Shown here: positions 35,201 through 46,200 of the stretch, in pieces
Layout: every line of letters begins with the position of its first letter
How positions within the stretch are numbered: the stretch's first letter is position 1
Position numbers and translations under genes: made by a program
NCBI RefSeq assembly: GCF_036785885.1
Contig: NC_092320.1
Span: forward strand, 14,571,557 to 14,635,556
DNA: 64,000 nucleotides
Direction of reading: 5' to 3'
Source of the DNA: Coffea arabica
Lineage: Eukaryota > Streptophyta > Magnoliopsida > Gentianales > Rubiaceae
The notes under the pieces: generated by a model
What the model was told of the DNA's origin: nothing
The model's input: the letters and a program-made list of their open reading frames with translations, nothing else
The model's database searches: none

Positions 35201-38200
35201 AAGCTGAACACCCTAATCTAAAGGAGACCAGGATTTCAAATACAAGGAAAAAAAGTAAACCATCTCATTCACCAGGAAAACCATTTTGATTGAAGCACCA
35301 GGGGACATATAGAGGGAACTATTATAGAGTATCATAAAGGATAGAAAGAAAAAAATTCTGCAAGATATGCACCTTAGGCTCATATAGCATCTCTCTACCT
35401 GTGAAATCTAAGATCATCTTAGCCACAGCCAGCTGTTAACTTTAGTTGCCTGAGCTCCAGTATTTAGGGATGAGATGCAATCTCACTCGACATTCTTAGG
35501 ACCAACTATTGCAGCTTGGATATAATCTAACCGCACGGTCTGTACAAGAAAGGAAGATGTAGCCTATGTTTACTGCTCTTTATCCAAAATTTGGGAATCT
35601 GTAATCAATTACTCTTCTTCAATTTCAACAGGAAGAGAAGATAGATTTTTAAATCTACCCCTTCCTCGTTCAAAAGGAAGAAACAGAAATTGAAGTACAG
35701 AATGCTCCAAAGACCTCCCCCCCCCCTGCCGCACTTTTCGAACTCACAGAAACACAATACTGTAGTAAGCAACTCCATTGAACCTTTTCCTATACTGTGC
35801 TTTTGTATACGGTTTCCATAAGTAAACACGAAACAAAGTACATGAAAGAAAAGATTCAACCATTGACACAAAACATAAAGCTAGTTTCTAAATTCATTCT
35901 GTTAAAGGATTCTCTATGACAGTCTTGGCATAATTTCCAACTGTAATCTCAGGCAAACAAGCACGCAGTCAAAGAGATTTATGATCATTTCTCAAAAGTG
36001 CAAGTAGGAAGGAATAGTAATTGAAAAATGGTATGATGCTTTTTTCACGTAAGAAGCACATTAACAACATGCAAGCAAAGCCACGAGAGCAGAATGCAAG
36101 TGAAAGATTTAAATCATCCAACTCAAGCATTTCATTTATTGTTTTTGCATGTAGAATTCAATTAACACGATAAACCACTTTGAAGATTCTATCAACATGG
36201 ATTCTCCATTTGTATGTACTGCAGCATATGAGTGGATATATCATTGTGTTGTAACAATGCAAAATACAATATTAAGCTAGAGAAAACATAAAAGCATTTA
36301 TAAACTGAGAGCCTAACAAACAGCCTTTTCTTTTGTCAGGGCATCGATGTATTTGTGATCTAATAAAGATAATAATTTTAATAAGAAAAAGCAAGGTTAG
36401 CACTATTTGCAGTTACAATGTGCAAAATATTGGTATTCTTGCCCAATACATTAGCAATGCTTCAAAGATGTCTCAAGAAAGTAATATAAGTTTCATGTGA
36501 TGTGATTATATCGAAACCAACCACAATCACAGGCAACTACTAATCAAATCACTAAATGCAAATGGTCTTCATCCAACATTATATCTATATAAGTTCCAAG
36601 AACAATTCTTGAGCTCCTTGACTTTGAATAAGTACAGAGTAAAACAGATAGAAATACCACTGGAGTGCAGTCTACCTCTGTTTCAGTTCTTCTAAGTAAT
36701 TGCAATGCTTTGTATCTACCAGAAGATTATTGCATGCTAACTTTGCACAAGGCAGAGATGTTTATCAGCCAAACTAATTACGTACTATCTGTCACATATC
36801 CTAATTTAGTCCATGTTGTCAATGAGCTCTTTTCCTCTAAAAGATTATACAACGACGACAGCAATAGAATAGTTTGAGAATGCAAATCTTGATTGACATG
36901 ACATACTATTTACTATAGAAACTCTGTTAGTTTGTTAAAAAAAAGGTAAGATTACATATGGTTTGGCAATTTGATTTCTGCACAACATTTGCTGAAGATT
37001 TTGCTACAACTTACCAGCAAGGGAGCAACAAACAATCCATAATAATTGATGCACTCAAATTATATCTAAGAGAAGGAATGAAGAGACAAAAGAGGAGGCA
37101 CTTCTTACATGTATAACTAAGACTGGGCAGCTGACATTCCTTATCTTGTCTATATTCTGCGAGAAAACAAATGAAAAGCAAAAGAACAAAGGGTGAATAC
37201 CATCAGCATCAAACTGACTAAAAGACAGAGTAATGTAAATTTGGGAAAAGTGGAGAAACATGATAACTGCAAGAGGAGAATACTTACTTTGAATATGTCA
37301 AACCAAAATGTCATCTTTACGTTGTACAATACTCGAATTCCTGAAAGGATAGCACTATGCAGAACAACCGCTCGCAACCTATGCTGACGAGAAGCCAAAT
37401 GTAGTGTTGGACCACTCCCAACAGATTGGCCATATAAGATGATATCCTCCTGCTTTATTCCATATTCATTCTTCAAACAATCGAATACAGCCTCTATGTC
37501 ATAGTATGTGTTGAACTCAGATGGCTGCCCAAGCAAAGGTCAACTATTAGGAATAAAATACATAGTTTCTGTACGGCAGGGATTCAATACAAACAGTCTC
37601 ATGTTTTCTCACCTTACCAGAGGAAGCTCCATATCCTGAATAATCATAGCTGCCATAATAGAAAGAAATGAAAATTCAGTAACTTGAGGAAGAGGACTAG
37701 TATAAAACTTTCATCTTAGTAAAAGGAAATGATGCTAGATTGAAAATCTATAGGATAGCTTCCAAAAAAAAAAAAAAAAAAAAGATACAAGATATTCACA
37801 AAATTTAACTTAGCTATGTTTAACCGAGCATCAGACCAAAATAACTTTCAAAAAGCTTTTGGCAGTAAATGGAGGAAAACAAGTAGAATTTCAATTGCTA
37901 AAGCCAAAAAAAAAAAAAAATCCACAACCTCAATGAACTGCGGAAATAGACAAATAAAACTGTCATACTAAATGCAGAAACAGCAGTGCAAATAATGTCT
38001 TGAAACTAAATTCTTGCAAGTATATAAGCTAGGCTTGTCTGATGATTATAATCACCAACACAAATGTCACCTAATATATAAAACTCACAGGCCCACTAAT
38101 TGAAAAAATTTTAACCCAAAATAGCAAAATATAGCAAACTACTTGTAGAAGTTCAGTTCAGCAGAAATCAAGGTAGAAAAATGAAATGTCCCAATGTAAT

Positions 38201-38722
38201 TTCCCCAGTAAAATGAACACGTTCGAGAGGACCTGTGTACATGTATCAGGAAGAAAGTTTACACAACCAAGAAAATGCATCAAAATCAAAACTTTATAGC
38301 ACCCAAAGCTGACATCAGAAAAGAAAGGAATCATACCCACAAAAACAATTACTCTAAACTAACTCATAGACAAGAAGGCATGTTGGATAAGGCAAATACA
38401 ATGATCAAGAGGAAAAAACGGACCCCATGATATTAACACGAAGGTGAGCTCTGAGCTCAATGAAAAGCTCTTGCATTTGGCCCAAATCAGCAGCATTACC
38501 ATGGGAATACAAAAGCGTAAACCTCCCAAAAGGATGTTTCCAGAAGGTAGCCACAATTTTATTACCAACTTTTGTTTCCAATACGTGAACATCTACATTC
38601 TTATCAGCTGTTAATCCGCTGCAAATATACTTGCCATCTTCATCTTTGTAAACATCATATGTTGGAGGGTCTGGAGGGAAAAATGCAAACTTTGCAGCCA
38701 CGTTTGATGTTACATTGCCCAT
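32254..38722 (-). CDS. ABHD17-like alpha/beta hydrolase, 5 exons, 292 aa
   Basis: Exons on the minus strand: 38722-38424, 37649-37613, 37524-37288, 37156-37109 and 32511-32254. All introns are GT-AG and the joined frame is 879 nt. The protein starts MGNVTSNVAAKFAFFPPDPP. Gly2 with Ser6 fits an N-myristoylation signal, suggesting membrane association (inference). Landmarks are the oxyanion region YSHGNAADLGQ (72-82), the nucleophile elbow GQSVGSG with Ser146, Asp211 in HGTSDD and His240 in GGGHCNLE, a complete Ser-Asp-His triad. Animal ABHD17 proteins remove palmitate from membrane proteins; the plant substrates are unknown. The final intron is about 4.6 kb and holds short tandem repeats. The Lys/Arg-rich C-terminus after the hydrolase fold varies in the family. 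An in-frame TTG upstream is not the start. Confidence 0.93.
32886..32936. repeat. Short tandem duplication in hydrolase intron 4
   Basis: Two adjacent copies of GTTTAAGAAGGATACCTAC, about 25 bp apart, the first beginning near 32893. Intronic, with no evident function. Confidence 0.7.
34343..34431. repeat. Nested tandem repeat in hydrolase intron 4
   Basis: A 25-bp block CTGGAATTTGGACATGCAAA... occurs at 34343 and again at 34402 (period 59 bp). Between them CAAAGACTCTG-type 12-mers repeat several times. The repeat lies in the 4.6-kb last intron of the hydrolase gene. Confidence 0.8.
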
Positions 38723-40923
38723 TAAAACCAACCCTTTAAAGAAAAATCACCTTCAAAAACAGCCAGTATTGCTTCAGGCCATGAAAATGAGTCAATAATG
38801 AAGACAATCCCTGACTTTTCTTGTTATTCTGCCTGGACAATTGTCATTCTCTTTTCTCTATTTTTTATTTGTTCCTTTTGTTCTTGGTGGTTTGTTGGTA
38901 GGAAAACGAAGAAAGATCCGATCTAAGCGGGATGAGCTAAAAAAAAAGGACCAAAGCCCCAGAAGAATTAAAGCAAGTATAAAATCAACTGTTGCATGTT
39001 GGTTGGGATGAACTGTCTACACCAACTGCTTTTTATTTTCTTTTGGCTGTTTTTGGGAAGAATGGGCAGCCATTATCAAGCAGAAAAAGTAGAAAAGTCA
39101 AGTTTGGCCTTAATTATTGTCGTAGTTGATTAGGAGTTAGGACCATACAGAAAAGGTGACAGTATATATTAACTTTTGGCACTGATTGGTAGCTACACTT
39201 GATTAATTGGGCTGTGGGAATGCCAAGCTTATCCACTAGTCTAGTAGTATGTGTTTGTCATAGACCAAAAATCTCCAAATCAATGATGATCTTATGGGAA
39301 AACTTTTCTCATGTTTGTTTTGATATGACATTATGCAGCAATCTTTGATATTTTAAAATTATAAGCAATTACCATATAGGAATTAACATGATAGAGTTTT
39401 TTTTTTATTTCGATTAATTATCCAATTTAGTACGTTTTTATATCATTTTGTGTTATCGTTTTCGTCGTACGTTATAGCTGAAATTCGTATCATTCTAGTT
39501 AATGCATCACATGTAACTTTTTTATTATATGTTTATATTTTTGGAAAATTTACCAACATAATTTAGGTAATAAAAGACCAATCTAACTTATCCAACTGGG
39601 ATTGATTTTCATGCTTTTGTCAAAATTGAATAAAAAAAGATGCACATAAACACTTTCTCAAAAAAAAAAAAAAAATGAAGTCTTCTCAAAAAATAAATAA
39701 CTTTGGTGATGGAAGCCATACCAACTTTGTTTGACAGTTTCTTTTATTCCTTATACCGTTCTATAAGTAATAAAATTATGCAAAATGGCAGATTAGTAAC
39801 AATTTGTACAGCCAAGCATTTCAGGACCAAATTTTGAATACATGCTTATGCTAGCCAATTTTGAACAAGTTTCAACAAGAAACCATGGAAATTAGCTATC
39901 CTGTATGCCTAGTCGTGAACTTGAGAGTGTATCAAGAATGATGGCAGAATATAGGACAGAAGTCTCTCATCAAGGTTTCTCTTTTCCGTTGTTTTCAAAT
40001 CTTGTACACTGGATTTTGGTGCATAGCCAGCCCCCTAAGATTTTGTAGACTCATGATTGCAGGCAACGGTTAAAGAATAATCATGCTAATGATCAAGTTT
40101 ATTGACTATAAGAAGGGCTTGCTTACACAAGCCAGAGTTTCACGTGATTGTATTATGTGCATTTACAGGTTTAACAGACTATAAGAATTTTAAGTGAGAT
40201 GGTATGAACAGTGATCAATTTACAGCAAAATTTTGCCATAAGAAGGGGTAGTTTTGACTCTTCCCATGAGTAGAAAGAATCAAAGGTCGGTGGTGCCCCC
40301 ATAATGATGATAGCCTTAATCTAGAACACGGAGAAATCACAGATAACAAAACAAAGACATTGGAGATGAGATAAACTATTACTTCCAATTGCTAGTAAGA
40401 TGGATCTAAGAAATCTGTGGGATGCCAAATGTGTAAATAAAGAAAGGCCAAAAAGGTGGTATTTAGGAGAATGGCGGACGGCCAAGATTCGGTCAAAGGC
40501 TGCTGTGGATCTAGACAGGAGAAAGAGGGAAAGAAGGAAGGAAAGTGGAGTGCAGATTTGGGGTGAAATAAATAAGTCTGTCTGTCAGGCAGACAATGTC
40601 AGAATCAGACATTCCCTCATTGTTTTTTTTTTTTTTTTTGCAGATTACAAAAGGTTGACGCTTCATCAGAATGCTCTTCTTTAAGATTCATCAAGACAGC
40701 ATTTTGCGTTTTCATCATTTTAATGAACTAGCAGTCCAAAACCAACTACCTAAGTAGGAATTAACAGTTTACATTGTTTTAACCCACTTCTTTAGGAACA
40801 TTTTTTTAACCAATATTTGGAGCTTAATCGCAAACTTTCGTGTGATATTGGAAGAAAAATAATAGATTAATTGCAAATATTAATTTTTGTAGAAACTAAA
40901 GAGTAAGATTGTAATCGAGTCGG

Positions 40924-40957
40924 GTCGAACTCGAGTATGATGATACTCGAGTTCGAC
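40924..40957. repeat. Perfect 15-bp inverted repeat with 4-nt loop
   Basis: GTCGAACTCGAGTAT (40924-40938), GATG, then ATACTCGAGTTCGAC (40943-40957). More CTCGAG/TCGA motifs follow to about 41025 (CTCGACCTCGAGCGAG and AACTCGAGTT). CG-rich CTCGAG foldback in AT-rich DNA suggests a TE-derived or regulatory structure. Confidence 0.85.
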
Positions 40958-41582
40958 TCAACGTGGAGAAAGGATGCTCGACCTCGAGCGAGTAGTATTA
41001 TTGAAACTCGAGTTTTATTAGGGACAACAAAAGTAACCACGCAAGAAGGCATCCTCTGCGAATAATCTATGAACAAAAAGAATAGCATGGTGGCTATGAC
41101 CAAGAGGTCATGGCAACAGACGTAGACAGCACAAGGCAGCCCATGTGATCAATGTGCATTAGTAGAAAAGAGATGTAAAACTAGGAAACAACTTTGCTTG
41201 GTTGACTATATATTATGAGGATATAGATACGAACAAGTGAAGCTTTTCTTAGGATCCAGAGTTAATCGAAATGATTTCTACAAAAAGGACATAAATCAAA
41301 GGTCATTCATGTTTTTTAGAATTGAAGAGAAGAAGGAAAAAGTCATACATACACAATGATACCATCGCATATTTTCGCGACGCTTTTTTGCTTTCGTATT
41401 GGAGAGATCACTCCTCTGATCCATACTTTGTATTTTCAAAAGTAATGAAACATGCAGGCAATTCAAGCAAAATTTGAGTCACTCAAAGAATGAATAACAT
41501 TGAAAACCGGATCATGATTCATACTTGGCGATTTAACAAATATATTTTTTTTTATTCAAAGTTATCTAACACAGCATTTCAT

Positions 41583-41990
41583 TTGGGGAGGATTGGATTA
41601 GATGGTAAGACGGGAAGAATAAAAAAAGAAAAAGAAAAAAAGAGCAGCGTTTCACAAGTTCCAATTCCTGGCTCCTGAATCTCCCAATAAGCCACGCAAA
41701 TTTCTTGGTAATCCTCTAATTTTTAAGGTTGCAAAGCAAAATGCAAGAAAGTAAAGAAGCGAGTTAATGTTTTATGAGAAAGAAGTCATGACACATTGAT
41801 GATAATGACTAGTATTTTTTTCCTTTGAGGAATTGATGATGACAAGTCAATTGCGTGCTCTTCAAAAGAATTGAAACATAGAGAAAGAGAAGCAAGGGAA
41901 CCCAATCTTTGCTAACCAGCTCAGTTCTAGAGTTCGATCCAACCACGCCACCTCCCGGCTTTCCACAACCTTCAAAAAAAAAAAAAAAAA
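41583..41990 (+). repeat. SINE-like remnants (Pol III box-like motifs, A tail)
   Basis: About 41583-41690 has an A-box-like TTGGATTAGATGGTAAG and later a B-box-like AGTTCCAATTCCTGG. About 41915-41991 has AGTTCGATCC followed by a 20-nt A run. Similar A-box-like sequence occurs at about 28313. The arrangement resembles tRNA-derived plant SINE pieces, but no target duplications were confirmed. Confidence 0.3.
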
Positions 41991-43223
41991 AAATCCCAAA
42001 AGAATCCAACATCTGTTTTAACTGGCTAGAATTTCTCGTGTACAAATGTTGCCAGCCCACTAAACCAAAACTTTCATTATATATGCCTTTTTAGTAAGGA
42101 TTCACCAGCAACAAGTGATTTTAGAAGAAATACGATATGTAAACGATAGACAAATATGAAAATTCTAAAATTAAGAGTTGAGCCATCTTTTAAATTTTTT
42201 TTTTCTATGATCGTGTATTGCTTAGAGTAGGATTTGTGTTTGATAAACGTCCTAACATCACCGAGCAACAACGTAAGAGATCCTGCAACCAACGTTCTTT
42301 TCCATACTTCTTTCTTTTGTAAACTTTTTTAAGAGAGCCGGGTGCATAAACTTTCCACCCAAAGAAAAAGGCAAACCATTAGAAAGAAAGCTTCGATTTA
42401 AAGGTGGAGAATGGGTCAACAGAGCCATTGAATGCTTGGAAGTTGGTGCATTTGCAGAAGTTTGGTCCTAAAGAGAACTAAAGGCGAAAAAATGGAGCTC
42501 TTAAAAGGGGTTTCAACCGTCATTTGATTGAAAAGGAATTGGGTCAAAACCAACACGTTGTTAACTTCACTTCATTGCTGACTATCCACTTTAATTTTGC
42601 ATACTTTTGAAGAAATCTAGGTGATGGATCATCGCTACCATATGAAGTACCCCTTTCCTTTTATTCATCAATAAATAAATTGCTCCATGCTCACTTGGCA
42701 AAAGGGTTCGAATCTCTTCCACCACGCTCCAGCCTGCCACTGGGTAATGTTTGCAGTTTGGAGGGGAAAAGACCATTAACTCTTGAGAGGTAGATTGTAG
42801 TACGTCCCAGAGAGCCAGATTGGGCATGGAATTTAGTACACTAAAACCCTGGCAATCACATGGAAGCCTGTTGGCACACGGATAATAACAAAGCTCATAT
42901 CTAACATTAAAAACCACATTTAAGGAAAGAAAATACCCTACAAGTCTAAAATTGCATAAAAACTACTGATGCACCATGGTGGCCTCTTTCTAAAAACACA
43001 CGTCACAGAAGGAGCAAAGGAGGCTGGTAGGCAACTTGATTCAAGTCAAATGTATGAACACAGTCACAGCTCATGTGAATCTGAAATTCAAGGAAAAGTA
43101 CACAATTTTTAACCAAAGAAAGGGAATGTGAAATTACGGACCGACCATGGTTATGTCCTTTATGTACATGACCACAAGTTTGTCCTCACAGGAATGTGAT
43201 ATTTGTTGTCATGACAGACCGCA

Positions 43224-46200
43224 TTACAATGCCCGCCTGTTACCTGCAGTTGTCCTACGGAACATTATGTGTTCTTCTTCTAAGGATATATTTTCTCCCA
43301 CCACTGAAACCCAAGTTTCAGTAACTTTCTCCACTCGTCCGTGCAAGATCTCTGCCATAGTGAAGGCCCGCGCCGTGCCTCCTGATTCTGACGCTGTACC
43401 TGGTGTCCCATTAAACGTGGAGCTCCTCTTATGGCTATCCTGTTCATTTCCCAATCTTTTTACCCTAGGAACAATGGCCCCATTCAAATATACAGTGTTA
43501 TCCTCTCCAAAAACAATCATTTTCCGAGGACCAGCTCCATGTGCCAGCTGTTTATGCATGTGACCAAATACCACCAAAGGGATAGATAATTTGGTGGTCT
43601 CTTTTAACTGGGATATTGCTTCTGCTAAATCTGTAGAATAGCATTTGTCATCTAGTTATCAAATGCCATTTTAGTGAGATGAAAAAGGATTACTCTTACT
43701 GCATAAACTTGTACATTCCTGTTGTAATCGTTGGAGCCACGAGCTACAGCATATTAGTAAGTACTCCAGTTCACAGGCTGGCTACATATCAAACAAGGAA
43801 ACCTGACAAAAATTACCTGGATCACCATGGTCACCACCTCCAAAGAACCAATCTCTTCCACAGATATCATTCATGTTAGACCCAAGGCCTGCATGATGTT
43901 GACCACTGAAGTTTATCCTGCAGCTAGCACTTGAAAACATGGCCAAATAGCAAAAGTGATATACCAGTAGGTCCATTATGAGCCAGTAAGATGATTGAAT
44001 GATCTTCAGGAGTCCCTAAAGCAGATTGATAGATCCTCTTGGCACTTTCACCCATGTTGTGAACCGCATATCTGAGCACAAAAATCGCAATGGGATATGA
44101 GGTGCAACCTAGACGGCAGTAGAAGGCATGGAAAAAGCATTTGTGGCAGCAGATCAAACTTGCATATAAAGAACATATTTACCTAGTTCTTGAATCAAAA
44201 TTGAAGACGAATAGATGAATGTGAGATTACAATCACTAAAATCTCAACTTCTTTGTTCAAAACGATGAACAATCTCAAAGCTATGATATGATAAAACTTG
44301 TGAGGCCATAATACATACATAGAAGCATACAAAAGGCATAAAGAAATAAGAGTAATAAGATGCAGGGCACCAAATTCAAGCAAAGAAGAAGGGTTTCCAT
44401 TAGCAATTGCTTGAAATTAATAGGTATTGTGGAAGGAGGTCTTATAAAGGAAGAACAGAAACTGGACAACAATATTTGGATTCTTCAGAAAGGGAACTTA
44501 CTTTCTCAAATTGGGGTTCATAACAGAACAGGAGCACATGAGGAAAGATTGTTCTGTCATATTTCCCTTATTCTTCTTGAAAAGACATTCTCTATACATG
44601 ATATATATCACATACATATGCCATAGGACTACTACAGGACAGCTCTCCAAATCTCCACTCAATTGTTTTTGGAGTTAGGGTGACTCAGACTGTGGTAAAA
44701 GGAGCTAAAGATTTTACTTAACTGCCAAGAAGTGTTGTGGTAGAAGGTCAACCCATTTTCCATTCCTCCCATGTCTCTATTAGAAGAACCATAAAAGCCC
44801 TTAACCCAATTCTTTATTGTTCGATTTGCGTATGCCGTTAATGGATTGCACCTAAGGTTCCATATGCAATTTCGATGCCAAGCCTCATGCATACTTTCCA
44901 TATAAAGATCAACTTATATTTAATGCAGAAAAACACATAATTCCAGAAAACCCAAAAACTACAGCAACTACAAGTCTCAGAGGAATGAAGGTGGAACTGC
45001 AAAGGGGAGAAAAGGTGTTAATGCAGTAGTGCAAGGACTTTTCAACAGCAACCACAATGCTGAGCAACGGGAAAGATGAAGGATGCCCATTCAGTTTACT
45101 ATAAGATAATCAGTGAACAAAATTTGGAGATTGTTGAGGAATTTTAGAGTCAACATCTGAATACCGTCAAATTTAAAAAAAAAAAGATTGGAAGAATGCA
45201 GTCTCATGTTCATTATTGCCCAGCCAATGAAGAAGTCTTTGCAATTCTCCTCCATCATGTAGATTTCATTCCAGAAACAGGAACAAACAAAAAATAGGAC
45301 AGAACGAGTGAAGAACTTGACTAAATCATACCTAGCAACCAGTAGCTTTTTCCTGAAGAGAGAGCTACCACCACAAGAGAATGGTCGTCCACCGACAATA
45401 CTCAGTTTCACTGATGGAAAATCAATGCGTCTGTAGCCAACATGCTCATCACCTAGACTAACCATTATAAATGGCAAAAGTTTGAAATTGCAGTCCATGT
45501 ATAAATATTGAAAAACGAATAAATGTTCTATGTTGTTCTCTTTTAATGTTCAAGTTTGGTTCATTAGTTGACAATGCAGTAATGAAATTACAGATGTTAA
45601 TGCAACAGCAGCTATAGCACCACAAAACAACAAGGCCCAACATTTTTTTTCCCCGGTTATGACGGAATTTAAGCCTTCCCTAGAACTCTATTCAAATTTC
45701 AAGCCCTTATACATACAGGCCAAAGGACTTCCATTCAGTCTTTTATAAGTGGTGTAGAGCAGGAATTTCAAAAGACCAACTTACACATGCTATGAAACAG
45801 GGCTCAACAAGCCAAAAAGCTCTTGCCATAGTGGGTTTCATGTGTACAAAGCTTTAACACTCCATAGAGATGTGATGAAAATCATCTACCAGTCCAAAGT
45901 GACTCAAGGTATCATACTACTCTTCATGGAAAAAACTTTTTGAACCCATTGACTATAGACAGTTATGAAGTCAATAACCCATAGTTCATTTTGATCATAT
46001 ATTGAATAGTTCCAATAGCAATCAAGCATTTTGATCATATAAAATTGTCCCAATTGCAAGCAAAGACAGTATCCGAGCATGGAAAGGAAAATAAAGAAAC
46101 AAGTTGGAAGCAATACCCCATTTTAGAGATTACACAACCATATGATATCAGTAAGAAAGACTTTTGCTCATTATCTAATTAAGTGAATTCGACTTATGGA

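Larger units (their letters stand above)
38723..43223. other. Intergenic between hydrolase 5' end and phosphatase 3' end
   Basis: No recognised gene. The first few hundred bases are the hydrolase 5' UTR/promoter side. A short + frame at 40400-40684 is rich in Arg/Lys (RSKAAVDLDRRKRERRKE) but is unrecognised. A minus frame at 42591-42917 looks moderately protein-like, but no ATG context or splice link to the phosphatase was found. A perfect palindromic hairpin lies at 40924-40957. Poly-A and SINE-like sequences occur near 41590-41990. Confidence 0.45.

Noticed and set aside
42661..42730. tRNA-like T-arm (GGGTTCGAATCTC near 42704)
   Set aside because: No matching acceptor stem, D-arm or anticodon arm upstream. 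Probably chance or a SINE scrap.
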